A stretch of DNA of 64,000 nt. It comes from Ruegeria sp. PrR005 (GTDB lineage: Bacteria; Pseudomonadota; Alphaproteobacteria; Rhodobacterales; Rhodobacteraceae). The notes under the pieces were generated by a model. It ran no database searches and had not been told where the DNA came from. It saw only the letters and a program-made list of their open reading frames with translations. Every line of letters begins with the position of its first letter. The stretch's first letter is position 1. Of the stretch, positions 52,848-62,005 are shown piece after piece. Location: the NCBI RefSeq assembly GCF_010500245.1, contig NZ_JAAGOX010000011.1:62001-126000 (forward strand), read 5' to 3'. A program made the translations under genes and the position numbers.

Positions 52848-54794
52848 TCATTCGTCCTCGGGTTCCAACCGGACCAGAGCGGCCCCGGCCTCGACCTGCG
52901 ATCCGGCCTCGGCCAGCACTTCGGCCACCACGCCGTCCCGCGCGGCCAGCAGCGAATGCTCCATCTTCATCGCTTCGAGAATGGCCAGCCTGTCGCCCTC
53001 CCGTACCTCCTGTCCCGCAGTGGCAAAGACCGCCTTTACCAGACCGGGCATCGGCGCAAGGATCACGTTGGTATCGCCACCCGCGCTGCTTTCGCGCGCC
53101 AGCGGATCGACCAGACCAAAGCGATAACCATTGCCCCAGAACACGGTCAGTTCATCCCGTCCCCGGGCAACCCGCGCCTGTACCCGCGTGGCATCGACCC
53201 ACCACAGGCCGCCCTTGTGTTCGACGCGGTGTCGCTCGCCGTCGCCAAGCGCCACATCGAACTGCCCTGGACCGCTGACCAGAACGCGGGCCGAGAACTC
53301 CTCGTCATGGTGGGTCAGGGTCACATCCCAACCCAGCGGTCCCCACAGCGTGAAGCCGCCCAATTCACCCGCGCCCTCGTGAAGGCCCAGCGCCGCGAGT
53401 GCCGCGATCGAGCGCGCCTTGGTACAGGCCACCGGCGCGGCGGTCAGGCTGTCGGCCTCGCGCCCGATCAGCCCGGTGTCGACATCGCCCCGGACAAAAT
53501 CCGGCTGACAGGCCAAAAGCCGTAGGAACGACACGTTAGTGACGGTGCCGCCGATATCGGTCCAGCGCAGCGCCCGTTCAAGCTGGCGCAGTGCCGCGCC
53601 ACGGGTCGGGCCATGCACGGTGATCTTGGCGATCATCGGGTCATACCAGGGGCTGATCGTATCGCCCGCGCGCACGCCGCTGTCGATACGGGCGCCCGCC
53701 GGAAACTCCAGATGGCTGAGCGTGCCGGTGGCGGGCAGGAACCCTTTCGGCACATCCTCGGCATAGATCCGCGCCTCGAACGCATGACCGTTGATCGACA
53801 GATCCGCCTGCCGGACAGGCAGGCTCTCGCCCGCCGCGACGCGCAACTGCCATTCCACCAGATCGACACCGGTGATCGCCTCGGTCACCGGATGTTCCAC
53901 CTGAAGACGGGTGTTCATTTCCATGAACCAGAACCGGTCAGCGCGCAGCCCTTCCGAGGCGTCCACGATGAATTCAACCGTCCCGGCACCCTTGTACCCG
54001 ATGGCCTCGGCGGCGCGCACGCCCGCCTGGCCCATCGCCGCGCGCATCTCCGCGGTCATGCCGGGCGCGGGTGCTTCCTCGATCACCTTCTGATGGCGCC
54101 GTTGCAGTGAGCAGTCGCGTTCGAACAGATGCACCGCATGGGTGCCGTCTCCAAACACCTGCACCTCGATATGGCGCGGCTTCGAGACATATTTCTCGAT
54201 CAGCACGGCATCGTTGCCAAAGGCCGTCTTCGCCTCGCCCCGCGCGCTGTCGAGCGCCGCTGCAAAGTCCTGCGGCCGCTCTACCAGACGCATCCCCTTG
54301 CCGCCGCCGCCCGCGACCGCCTTGATCAGAACCGGATAGCCGATGGTATCGGCCGCCCCCGACAGGTGCTCGGGGTCCTGGTTGGCCCCATGATAGCCGG
54401 GCACGACCGGCACGCCCGCCTCCTGCATCAGTGCCTTGGCGGCATCCTTCAGCCCCATGGCGCGGATCGCCCTGGCCGACGGGCCGATAAAGGTCAGGCC
54501 CGCCGCCTCGACCGCATCCACGAAATCAGGGTTCTCGGACAGAAAGCCGTATCCGGGGTGGATGGCCTGAGCACCGGTATTCAGCGCCGCCTGAATGATC
54601 ACGTCGCCCTTCAGATAACTGTCCGCCGGGGCCGCGCCGCCGATGTGGACAGCCTGGTCCGCCATCGCCACATGTTTGGCCCCGGCATCGGCATCGGAGT
54701 AAACCGCAACGCAAGCCACGCCCAGGCGCTGCGCCGTTTCCATCACTCGGCAGGCGATCTCGCCCCGGTTCGCAATCATAATCTTGTCGAACAT
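52848..54794 (-). CDS. Methylcrotonyl-CoA carboxylase alpha subunit (biotin carboxylase)
   Basis: The 648-residue protein combines biotin carboxylase (N-terminus KIMIANRGEIACRVMETAQR; ATP-grasp loop AVAGGGGKGMRLV; EMNTRLQVEHPVTE), a middle BT-type domain and a C-terminal biotinyl domain, with Lys in EAMKMEHSL. The ATG directly follows the nitronate-monooxygenase-like stop (TAG then ATG). The pairing with mccB and HMG-CoA lyase points to methylcrotonyl-CoA rather than acetyl- or propionyl-CoA. It needs BirA for biotin attachment. Confidence 0.92.
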   Translation of the reverse strand: MFDKIMIANRGEIACRVMETAQRLGVACVAVYSDADAGAKHVAMADQAVHIGGAAPADSYLKGDVIIQAALNTGAQAIHPGYGFLSENPDFVDAVEAAGLTFIGPSARAIRAMGLKDAAKALMQEAGVPVVPGYHGANQDPEHLSGAADTIGYPVLIKAVAGGGGKGMRLVERPQDFAAALDSARGEAKTAFGNDAVLIEKYVSKPRHIEVQVFGDGTHAVHLFERDCSLQRRHQKVIEEAPAPGMTAEMRAAMGQAGVRAAEAIGYKGAGTVEFIVDASEGLRADRFWFMEMNTRLQVEHPVTEAITGVDLVEWQLRVAAGESLPVRQADLSINGHAFEARIYAEDVPKGFLPATGTLSHLEFPAGARIDSGVRAGDTISPWYDPMIAKITVHGPTRGAALRQLERALRWTDIGGTVTNVSFLRLLACQPDFVRGDVDTGLIGREADSLTAAPVACTKARSIAALAALGLHEGAGELGGFTLWGPLGWDVTLTHHDEEFSARVLVSGPGQFDVALGDGERHRVEHKGGLWWVDATRVQARVARGRDELTVFWGNGYRFGLVDPLARESSAGGDTNVILAPMPGLVKAVFATAGQEVREGDRLAILEAMKMEHSLLAARDGVVAEVLAEAGSQVEAGAALVRLEPEDE

Positions 54795-55766
54795 CTAGCT
54801 CTTCCTTCTGTCCCAGCCGCCCGCAAGAAGGGCCTCGGCCTCGTGGGCCATCTGTTTCATGATTTCCGCCGCAGGGGCGCTGCCCTTGACCAGCCCGATC
54901 CCTTCGCCCAGCACCGGGTTGGCAACCGATGGGTCACCCGCCGCCAGCGCCGCGCCCCAGGCCGCGTGTTGCGCGGGATCGGCGCGAAGCCCGTCCAGAT
55001 CATCCTGCCAGCGCGCGGTGAATGCGTTGTCGAGCACGCGGATACGGAACCGCTCGGGCCAGTCGTAGCCACGCACGATATCGACCACCTTGGTGGCAAC
55101 CGTCTGATCCCCGCTGGCAGCAATACCCGCCTGCTGAAATTGCGGCGGGATCAACGCCTCGTCGCTCAGACAGAACCGCGTCCCCACCAGCACCCCGTCC
55201 GCGCCCAGCATCAAGGCCGCAGCTAGGCCCCGCCCATCGGCTATTCCCCCCGCCGCCAGCAGCAGTGTTTCAGGAGAACCCGTCCGCAACAGATCCGCCA
55301 CTTCGGGCACCAGCGTCATAGTCGCCCGGTTGGCGCCATGGCCACCGGCCTCGCCACCCTGAGCGACGATCACGCGCGCCCCGGCCTCGACCGCCTCGCG
55401 CGCATCACCCAGCGTCTGCACCTGACAGATCAGCGCCGCTCCGGCCGCATGGATCCGTTCGGCAAAGGGCCGAGGGTCGCCAAAGGACAGAAACACCGCC
55501 CGCGATCCGTGATCCAGCGCCGCATCCAGCACCTGTGGCGCCTCGGCCAACCGCCAGGTGATGAAGCCGCAGCCAACCGCAGTATTCCCGGCATTGGCAA
55601 ACTCGGTCTCGATCCACTCGGCCTCGCAATAGCCGCCGCCGATCAGACCCAAACCGCCCGCCCGCGACACCGCCGCGGCCAGTCGCCCGCCAGCCACCTT
55701 GGCCATGGGAGCCGACACGATCGGATAGTCTAGACCGAAGGTATCGGTAAGCCTTGTTCGTATCAT
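54795..55766 (-). CDS. Nitronate monooxygenase-like FMN protein
   Basis: The 323-residue TIM barrel has DYPIVSAPMAKVAGGRLAAA, GGLGLIGGG, IVAQGGEAGGHG and LLLAAGGIADGRGLAAALML, the FMN/phosphate-binding pattern of the 2-nitropropane dioxygenase family. Its insertion between mccB and mccA suggests a role in the same pathway, but no nitronate role is evident. ATG 55766 is used; a longer frame to 55925 overlaps the hairpin repeat and is not real. Confidence 0.88.
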   Translation of the reverse strand: MIRTRLTDTFGLDYPIVSAPMAKVAGGRLAAAVSRAGGLGLIGGGYCEAEWIETEFANAGNTAVGCGFITWRLAEAPQVLDAALDHGSRAVFLSFGDPRPFAERIHAAGAALICQVQTLGDAREAVEAGARVIVAQGGEAGGHGANRATMTLVPEVADLLRTGSPETLLLAAGGIADGRGLAAALMLGADGVLVGTRFCLSDEALIPPQFQQAGIAASGDQTVATKVVDIVRGYDWPERFRIRVLDNAFTARWQDDLDGLRADPAQHAAWGAALAAGDPSVANPVLGEGIGLVKGSAPAAEIMKQMAHEAEALLAGGWDRRKS

Positions 55767-55832
55767 GGCATCTCTCTCTTGCCGGTCTTGCCCGCTTCGA
55801 CCCCGTTGGCCTGACGACAGACGACTGTCGCA

Positions 55833-55880
55833 CCGGGGGCTCTGCCCCCGGACCCCCGGTGTATTTTTCGCGAGATGAAG
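55833..55880. repeat. Roseobacter-type GC-rich intergenic hairpin repeat
   Basis: CCGGGGGC-TCT-GCCCCCGG (55833-55840 with 55844-55851) is a perfect 8-bp stem. It is followed by ACCCCCGG, GTGTATTTTT and CGCGAGATGAAG. I recognise this string as a sequence repeated between genes across Rhodobacterales genomes; that is memory, not a search. A further hairpin CGACAG/CTGTCG lies at 55815-55830. It falls in the 115-bp gap between mccB and the nitronate-monooxygenase-like gene. Confidence 0.6.
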
Positions 55881-55881
55881 C

Positions 55882-57486
55882 TCACATCCGGAACACGCCG
55901 AAACGTGTCTCCTCGATGGGCGCATTCAGAGCGGCGCTGAGCGACAGCGCCAGCACATCGCGGCTCTTGCGGGGGTCGATGATGCCATCATCCCAAAGCC
56001 GGGCGCTGGCATAGAGCGGATGCGACTGGCGCTCGAACATCTCAAGCGTCGGGCGTTTGAACTCGGCCTCTTCCTCGGCCGACCAGCTGCCGCCCGCGCG
56101 TTCGATCCCGTCGCGCTTGACAGTGGCCAGAACGCCGGCCGCCTGTTCGCCGCCCATGACCGAGATCCGGCTGTTGGGCCAGGTCCACAGGAAGCGTGGC
56201 TGATAGGCGCGGCCCGCCATGCCATAGTTGCCAGCACCGAACGAGCCGCCCACCAGCATGGTGATCTTGGGTACGGCTGTGGTGGCGACGGCCGTCACCA
56301 TCTTGGCGCCATGGCGCGCGATGCCTTCGTTTTCGTATTTGCGGCCCACCATGAAGCCGGTGATGTTTTGCAGGAACACCAGCGGGATCTTGCGCTGGCT
56401 GCACAGTTCCACGAAATGCGCGGCCTTCTGCGCCGCCTCGCTGAAGATCACGCCATTATTGGCGATGATGCCGATCGGGCAGCCCTTGAGATGGGCAAAG
56501 CCGCAGACGATGGTCTCGCCAAAGCGCGGCTTGAACTCGTCAAAGCGCGAGCCGTCGACCAGCCGCGCGATCACCTCGCGGATGTCATAGGGGGTTTTCA
56601 GATCGGCGGGTACCACGCCCAGAATTTCCTCGGGGTCATAGGCCGGTTCCTCGGGGCTGGCCCAGTCCACCGTCAGCGGTTTGCGGCGGTTGAGCGAGCG
56701 CACCGCGCGGCGCGCCAGCGCCAGCGCATGGGCGTCATCCTCGGCCAGGTAATCGGCCACGCCCGAAAGGCGCGTATGGACGTCGCCGCCTCCCAGATCC
56801 TCGGCGCTGACCACCTCGCCCGTCGCAGCCTTGACCAGCGGCGGGCCAGCGAGAAAGATGGTGCCCTGTTCCTTGACGATGATGGTGACGTCGGACATGG
56901 CCGGAACATAAGCGCCGCCTGCGGTGCAGGAGCCCATCACAACCGCGATCTGCGGGATGCCCTTGGCGCTCATCCGCGCCTGATTATAGAAGATGCGGCC
57001 AAAGTGGTCGCGATCCGGGAACACTTCGTCCTGATTGGGCAGGTTGGCGCCGCCGCTGTCCACCAGATAGATGCAAGGCAGGTTGTTTTCCTCGGCGATC
57101 TCCTGCGCGCGCAGATGCTTCTTGACCGTCATCGGGTAATAGGTGCCGCCCTTTACCGTGGCGTCGTTGCAGACGACCATGACCTCCTGCCCCTCGACCC
57201 GGCCGATCCCGGCGACGACACCGGCCGCAGGTGCCGCGTTGTCATACATGTCAAAAGCTGCGGTGGCGCCGATTTCCAGGAAAGGAGAGCCCGGATCGAG
57301 CAGGTTGGCCACCCGGCGGCGCGGCAGCATCTTGCCCCGGCTTTCGTGGCGGGCCCGCGATTTTTCACCGCCGCCCAGACGCGCGGCCTCGGCCGCCGCC
57401 CCGATCTGCGCCAGCGCCTCCAGATGCGCGGCGCGGTTCGCCTTGAAGCCCTCGGAGGCGGGCATGGCCTTGGATGTGAGTTTCAT
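55882..57486 (-). CDS. Methylcrotonyl-CoA carboxylase beta subunit (carboxyltransferase)
   Basis: The 534-residue carboxyltransferase has the crotonase-like double fold: [60 protein letters not shown] and a late [20 protein letters not shown] acyl-CoA site. It moves CO2 from biotin to methylcrotonyl-CoA. ATG 57486 overlaps the acyl-CoA synthetase stop by ATGA and has GGAGGCC upstream; the longer frame to 57756 is not real. Confidence 0.94.
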   Translation of the reverse strand: MKLTSKAMPASEGFKANRAAHLEALAQIGAAAEAARLGGGEKSRARHESRGKMLPRRRVANLLDPGSPFLEIGATAAFDMYDNAAPAAGVVAGIGRVEGQEVMVVCNDATVKGGTYYPMTVKKHLRAQEIAEENNLPCIYLVDSGGANLPNQDEVFPDRDHFGRIFYNQARMSAKGIPQIAVVMGSCTAGGAYVPAMSDVTIIVKEQGTIFLAGPPLVKAATGEVVSAEDLGGGDVHTRLSGVADYLAEDDAHALALARRAVRSLNRRKPLTVDWASPEEPAYDPEEILGVVPADLKTPYDIREVIARLVDGSRFDEFKPRFGETIVCGFAHLKGCPIGIIANNGVIFSEAAQKAAHFVELCSQRKIPLVFLQNITGFMVGRKYENEGIARHGAKMVTAVATTAVPKITMLVGGSFGAGNYGMAGRAYQPRFLWTWPNSRISVMGGEQAAGVLATVKRDGIERAGGSWSAEEEAEFKRPTLEMFERQSHPLYASARLWDDGIIDPRKSRDVLALSLSAALNAPIEETRFGVFRM

Positions 57487-59015
57487 GGATTGGCCTCCAG
57501 TTCTGCCGCAGCGCGGCGCTTCAATTCCTTGCGGATCACTTTGCCTGTCACCGTCATCGGCAGCGCGTCCAAAAACGCCACCTCGCGCGGGTAAGAATAT
57601 TGGGCGAGCCGGTCTTTGACCCAGGCCTGCAGCTCTTCGGCGCTGGCCCGGGCGCCCGGTTTCAGCACTACATAGGCCTTGACGATCTCGGTCCTGAGCG
57701 GGTCGAGCTTGCCCACCACGCCCACGGTTGCGACGCCCGGATGGGTCAGCAGGCAATCCTCGATCTCCGCCGGGCCGATGCGGTAGCCGGCCGAGGTGAT
57801 CACGTCATCCTCGCGCCCGACAAAGCGGAGGTAGTCGCCCTCCCACACGCCCCGGTCGCCGGTCACCAGCCAATCGCCACGAAACTTCTCGGCGGTGGCC
57901 GCCGGGTTGCGCCAGTATTCCAGCAGCATCGAGGCCGAGCCGCGCCGCACGGCGACATCGCCCTCTCCCGTCGTGGGCTGGCCCGCACCGTCGATCACCG
58001 CCACCTCGTGCCCCGGCACCGGTTTGCCGATACAGCCCGGACGCACCGGGAAATCGGCAGCACAGGACGACACGGTCATGTTGCACTCGGTCTGGCCGTA
58101 GAATTCATTGATCGTGAGGCCAAATGCGCCCTCGCCCCAGGCCAGCATCTCGGCCCCCAGCGGCTCGCCGCCCGAGGCGACCGAGCGCAGGCCGGGAATG
58201 GCCTGATCCGCGGCCTTGAGCATGCGGAGCGCGGTGGGCGGAAAGAACACGTTCCTGACCCCGCCGCGCGCAATCACATCGGCGCAGGCTCCTGCGCTGA
58301 ACTTGTCCAGCCGCGCGGCCACCACCGGAATGCCCAGCGCCAGCCCCGGCATCAGCACGTCGAACAGACCGCCAATCCAGGCCCAGTCGGCGGGCGTCCA
58401 CAGGCAATCGCCCGGGCGCAGGTGATTATGGCTGATCGAGACGCCCGGCAAATGGCCGGTCAGCACCCGGTGGCCATGCAGCGCGCCCTTGGCCCGGCCC
58501 GTAGTGCCCGAAGTATAGATCAGCACCGCCGGATCCTCGGGCCTTGTATCGGCCTGCGGCACCGGCTCGCCCGGCATCCCGATCTCGGCCGCCATCAGCG
58601 GGGTCGCCAGATCGCCCAGCAGGGTCGCGCCCTCGGCATCGGTCAGCACCAGACGCGCGCCGGAATCCTCCAGACGGCTGCGCAATGCTTCCTGTTGGAA
58701 CAGCTTGAACAGCGGCACCGAAATGGCACCGATATGCCAGAGCGCCAGATGCGCGGCCGCGCACCAGGGCGACTGGCTGAGCAGCACGCCGACCCGGTCG
58801 CCCGGCGCCACGCGCGGCAGCAACACCCGCGCCAACCCCTGCACCATTTCGCTCAGGTCGCCATGGGTGACGTCACGCCGCCCGGGCCCGGTCAGGTCGA
58901 TGATGGCCAGCGCATCGGCAGGTTGCGACAGGCATTGCCGTGCCATGTTCAGACGCTCGGACAAATCCCAGCCCCCATCAGGACGCAAACCCGGTATGCG
59001 TACCGCAAATGTCAT
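57483..59015 (-). CDS. Acyl-CoA synthetase (AMP-forming)
   Basis: The 510-residue ANL-family ligase has the AMP-binding P-loop [18 protein letters not shown]. It also has [31 protein letters not shown] and the C-terminal catalytic Lys in [15 protein letters not shown]. It activates a carboxylate to its CoA thioester; in this cluster a branched or short/medium acid such as isovalerate or methylcrotonate is likely. It is coupled to mccB by a four-base overlap. Confidence 0.9.
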   Translation of the reverse strand: MTFAVRIPGLRPDGGWDLSERLNMARQCLSQPADALAIIDLTGPGRRDVTHGDLSEMVQGLARVLLPRVAPGDRVGVLLSQSPWCAAAHLALWHIGAISVPLFKLFQQEALRSRLEDSGARLVLTDAEGATLLGDLATPLMAAEIGMPGEPVPQADTRPEDPAVLIYTSGTTGRAKGALHGHRVLTGHLPGVSISHNHLRPGDCLWTPADWAWIGGLFDVLMPGLALGIPVVAARLDKFSAGACADVIARGGVRNVFFPPTALRMLKAADQAIPGLRSVASGGEPLGAEMLAWGEGAFGLTINEFYGQTECNMTVSSCAADFPVRPGCIGKPVPGHEVAVIDGAGQPTTGEGDVAVRRGSASMLLEYWRNPAATAEKFRGDWLVTGDRGVWEGDYLRFVGREDDVITSAGYRIGPAEIEDCLLTHPGVATVGVVGKLDPLRTEIVKAYVVLKPGARASAEELQAWVKDRLAQYSYPREVAFLDALPMTVTGKVIRKELKRRAAAELEANP

Positions 59016-59110
59016 TGGAACACCCTGCCGAAAGGCCCTTGTCCAGAAGGGATTTCAAACGTGTTTTTCAAATAAACATAATTGGTTACGCGGGGAAACT
59101 TCACTGGCTT

Positions 59111-59124
59111 TTGATCCAGATCAG
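59111..59124 (+). promoter_or_regulatory. FNR/FnrL-type site upstream of ompW
   Basis: TTGATCCAGATCAG matches the FNR-family consensus TTGAT-N4-ATCAA with one mismatch. It lies 59 bp before the ompW ATG and 96 bp from the divergent acyl-CoA synthetase start. OmpW is FNR-activated in enteric bacteria, which supports the assignment. It has not been tested in this lineage. Confidence 0.6.
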
Positions 59125-59182
59125 AGAATCTGCATATGACCGGGCGCAGAACCGGGGCGTCAACTAAACCAAAGGTACTCAA

Positions 59183-59788
59183 ATGACTCGTATCGCTGCT
59201 GCCCTGGCGCTTTCCACTGCCCTTGCCACCCTGGCCGGACCGCTCGCGGCTCAATCGCAGGGCGATTGGACCGTCGGTGTCGGTGTGGGCTATGTGAACC
59301 CCAAATCCAACAATGGCACCATGGCCGGCGGTACAGCCACCGTGGATGACAACACCCAGGCAATCTTTACCGTCGAGTATTTCATCCGCGACAATCTGGG
59401 CATCGAGCTGCTGGCCGCAACGCCGTTCAAGCATGACGTCTCGATCAGTGGCATCGGCTATGCCGGTACCGTCAAACAGCTGCCGCCCACCGTGTCGCTG
59501 AACTATCACTTCCCGACCAACTCGTCCTGGAAACCCTATATCGGCCTCGGTGTGAACTACACCACCTTCTTCGAGGAAAGCTCGCCGCTCGGCACCCTGA
59601 AACTGGACGACAGCTTTGGTGTCGCCGTGAACGCAGGCCTCGACTATCAGATCAGCGACCGGGGCGCGCTGCGTCTGAACGCGCGCTGGATCAGCATCGA
59701 ATCCGACGCCACCCTGAACGGCGCCGCCATCGGCACGGCCGAGATCGACCCGCTGGTGATCGGCGTCCAGTACGTGCATCGGTTCTGA
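59183..59788 (+). CDS. ompW: OmpW-family outer-membrane protein
   Basis: The 201-residue protein has a signal peptide (AAALALSTALATLAGPLAA). An eight-stranded beta-barrel pattern follows: GVGVGYVNPKSN, NLGIELLAATPFKHDV, LPPTVSLNYHFPT, WKPYIGLGVNYTTFFEE and a terminal aromatic (YVHRF). It forms a small hydrophobic-compound channel in the outer membrane. It points the opposite way to the leucine genes around it. A FNR-type site precedes it and a terminator follows. Confidence 0.93.
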   Translation: MTRIAAALALSTALATLAGPLAAQSQGDWTVGVGVGYVNPKSNNGTMAGGTATVDDNTQAIFTVEYFIRDNLGIELLAATPFKHDVSISGIGYAGTVKQLPPTVSLNYHFPTNSSWKPYIGLGVNYTTFFEESSPLGTLKLDDSFGVAVNAGLDYQISDRGALRLNARWISIESDATLNGAAIGTAEIDPLVIGVQYVHRF

Positions 59789-59807
59789 TCCCTCCTCGGT
59801 AAGACAG

Positions 59808-59846
59808 CGGCCCGCAAGTTCCCTCGGCTTGTGGGCCGTTTGCGTT
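59808..59846 (+). terminator. Terminator after ompW
   Basis: CGGCCCGCAAG (59808-59818) pairs with CTTGTGGGCCG (59828-59838), with one G-T, over a nine-base loop. A TTTGCGTTTT tail follows. It sits 20 bp after the ompW stop and before the convergent ivd end, so it may serve both. Confidence 0.75.
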
Positions 59847-59847
59847 T

Positions 59848-61011
59848 TCAGAGCACCGTGTTCATCAGCTCGCGGCCGATCAGCATGCGGCGGATCTCCG
59901 AGGTGCCGGCACCGATCTCCATCAGCTTGGCATCGCGGAAGATACGGCTGACCGCGCTGTCCGACAGGAACCCGGCACCGCCCATTGCCTGCACCGCCTG
60001 ATGCGCCTGCACCATCGCCTGTTCACTGGCATAAAGACAGCAGGCGGCGGCATCCTGACGGGTCACGTCTCCGCGATCACAGGCCTTGGCCACTTCATAG
60101 ATATAGGCGCGGGCCGAATTCATCGCGGTATACATGTCGGCGATCTTGCCCTGCATCAGCTGGAAGCTGCCGATCGGTTTGCCGAACTGCTTGCGCTCGG
60201 CCATATAGGGCATGATCTCGTCCAGACAGGCGGCCATGATGCCGGTGCCGATCCCGGCCAGCACCACGCGTTCGTAATCGAGACCCGACATCAGCACGGC
60301 AACGCCGCGCCCCTCCTGGCCCAGCACGTTCTCAAACGGCACTTCGACATCCTCAAAGACCAGCTCGGCCGTGTTCGAGCCGCGCATGCCCAGCTTGTCG
60401 AAATGTTTGGACGTCGAGAAGCCCTTCATCGACTTTTCGATCAGAAAGGCGGTGATGCCCTTGCTGCCCGCCTCGGGGTCGGTCTTGGCATACACCACCA
60501 GCGTATCGGCATCGGGGCCGTTGGTGATCCAGTACTTGTTGCCGTTCAGGCGGTAATGGTCGTTGCGCTTTTCGGCGCGCAGCTTCATCGACACCACGTC
60601 AGATCCGGCACCCGCCTCGGACATGGCCAGCGCGCCCACATGTTCGCCAGACACCAGGCCCGGAAGGTATTTGCGCTTTTGCTCGTCGTTGCCGTTCAGC
60701 TTGATCTGGTTGACGCAGAGGTTGGAATGCGCGCCATAGCTGAGGCTGACCGAAGCACTGGCGCGCGCGATCTCTTCGACCGCGACCACATGCGCCAGGT
60801 AAGACATGCCCGCACCGCCGAACTCCTCGGGCACGGTGATGCCCAACAGGCCCAGATCGCCCATCTCGCGCCACAGCGCGTTGGGAAACTCGTTGGTCTG
60901 GTCGATCTCGGCGGCCATCGGGCGGACCCGCTCCTGCGCCCAGCGATGCACCATATCGCGCAGTGCGTTCACATCCTCGCCCAGATCGAATTGCATGGTA
61001 GCTGCGAACAT
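59848..61011 (-). CDS. ivd: Isovaleryl-CoA dehydrogenase
   Basis: The 387-residue acyl-CoA dehydrogenase has [20 protein letters not shown] (FAD/substrate segment), [18 protein letters not shown] and the catalytic glutamate in [17 protein letters not shown]. That position is characteristic of isovaleryl-CoA dehydrogenase. It oxidises isovaleryl-CoA to methylcrotonyl-CoA, feeding the Mcc enzymes encoded nearby. GAGGAGA precedes the ATG at 61011, and a palindromic operator lies 23 bp upstream. Confidence 0.95.
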   Translation of the reverse strand: MFAATMQFDLGEDVNALRDMVHRWAQERVRPMAAEIDQTNEFPNALWREMGDLGLLGITVPEEFGGAGMSYLAHVVAVEEIARASASVSLSYGAHSNLCVNQIKLNGNDEQKRKYLPGLVSGEHVGALAMSEAGAGSDVVSMKLRAEKRNDHYRLNGNKYWITNGPDADTLVVYAKTDPEAGSKGITAFLIEKSMKGFSTSKHFDKLGMRGSNTAELVFEDVEVPFENVLGQEGRGVAVLMSGLDYERVVLAGIGTGIMAACLDEIMPYMAERKQFGKPIGSFQLMQGKIADMYTAMNSARAYIYEVAKACDRGDVTRQDAAACCLYASEQAMVQAHQAVQAMGGAGFLSDSAVSRIFRDAKLMEIGAGTSEIRRMLIGRELMNTVL

Positions 61012-61033
61012 CGCGCTCTCCTCTCCGCATTAA

Positions 61034-61047
61034 TGAACAACTGTTCA
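61034..61047 (-). promoter_or_regulatory. Palindromic operator candidate upstream of ivd
   Basis: TGAACAACTGTTCA has arms TGAAC and GTTCA, extending partly outward through A/T bases. It is the kind of site bound by TetR-family repressors of branched-chain catabolism. It lies 23 bp from the ivd start, within the likely promoter. No regulator gene is in the window. Confidence 0.45.
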
Positions 61048-61128
61048 ATAATGCGATAGCAGCGTTGGTGATTCCCGTCAATCGTTCTGCGCGACCCGGG
61101 TAAAAACCGGTGTGGCAGATACGGAAAC

Positions 61129-61148
61129 GGGCGGCCCGAAGGCCGCCC
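61129..61148 (-). terminator. UUCG hairpin after the SH3/DUF1236 gene
   Basis: On the minus strand, GGGCGGCC-TTCG-GGCCGCCC is a perfect eight-pair stem with a stable UUCG tetraloop, 31 bp after the stop at 61180. The following GTTTCCG is only weakly T-rich, so termination is likely but not certain. Confidence 0.6.
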
Positions 61149-61179
61149 GCCGTGATCAGGATACCCCTGCGCGCGTCGT

Positions 61180-61842
61180 TCAGCGCAGGATGTGAATGAC
61201 AATCCGGCTTTCGGGATTCACCATAACCGGCAGACCGTTCACATGGGCGAATTCGTATTTCGACTCGGGGATCGGCTGCAACTCGACCACATCGGGCAGC
61301 AGCGCGCCGGGCACAACTTCGCCCTCAAGATAGATCGGCTCCGGCATGTTGGCGCGCACAAAGGTCACTTCTTCCTCGCGCGGCTCAGGTTCCGCCGCGA
61401 TGCCAAGCGCGCCACCGGCAACCGCACCGGCCACGGCGCCACCCGGGCCGCCGATCAAGCCGCCAGCAATAGCGCCCATGACGCTGCCGCCGACTACCGC
61501 ACCGCTATTTGTCTCGTCCTCATAGGTCACGCTCTGATATTCCAACGAGTTGTCGGGCGAGATCACGGGAACCCAGACGGTTTTGCCAGGATCGACGAGG
61601 TATTCGCCATAGGCCCAGCCATCGGTGCCCTCGTAAGAGACCTTGCACCACTGGCTGTCCTTGATGCAGCCGACGACTTCGGTCTGTGCGTCCTTGTCGA
61701 TCACGCCAATGACCGAATGGTGCGGGCCAGGGCCCGAACGCATATTCAGGTCGGTCACCGCCATTGCAGTCGGACCAGCCAGCAGCGGGGTTGCCGCAAT
61801 TGCCAGAACGGATGCCGTCAGGGTCAGAACATTGGTTTTCAT
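61180..61842 (-). CDS. Secreted SH3-domain/DUF1236 protein
   Basis: The 220-residue protein has a signal peptide (VLTLTASVLAIAATPLLA). A bacterial SH3 domain covers about 25-90 (LNMRSGPGPHHSVIGVID, CKVSYEGTDGWAYGEYL), and a Gly/Ala zipper about 110-150 (GAIAGGLIGGPGGAVAGAVA). A C-terminal DUF1236-type domain ends it (IYLEGEVVPGALLPDVVELQ to the end). It is probably periplasmic or envelope-associated; no enzyme motif is seen. Confidence 0.85.
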   Translation of the reverse strand: MKTNVLTLTASVLAIAATPLLAGPTAMAVTDLNMRSGPGPHHSVIGVIDKDAQTEVVGCIKDSQWCKVSYEGTDGWAYGEYLVDPGKTVWVPVISPDNSLEYQSVTYEDETNSGAVVGGSVMGAIAGGLIGGPGGAVAGAVAGGALGIAAEPEPREEEVTFVRANMPEPIYLEGEVVPGALLPDVVELQPIPESKYEFAHVNGLPVMVNPESRIVIHILR

Positions 61843-62005
61843 CGTCTTCTCCTCAGTCTCGTGCGAGATACAAGCGCCTACTCGCGCTCTTGTCTCGTCA
61901 CAACCAACCGACCCGGAGTTTGGTTCCCAATATTTTTTCCGCCGCCGACGATCCGCCTGGCATGCGCTTCCCGCAGGATTGAGGAGAAAGGACGATGAAC
62001 TCGGA

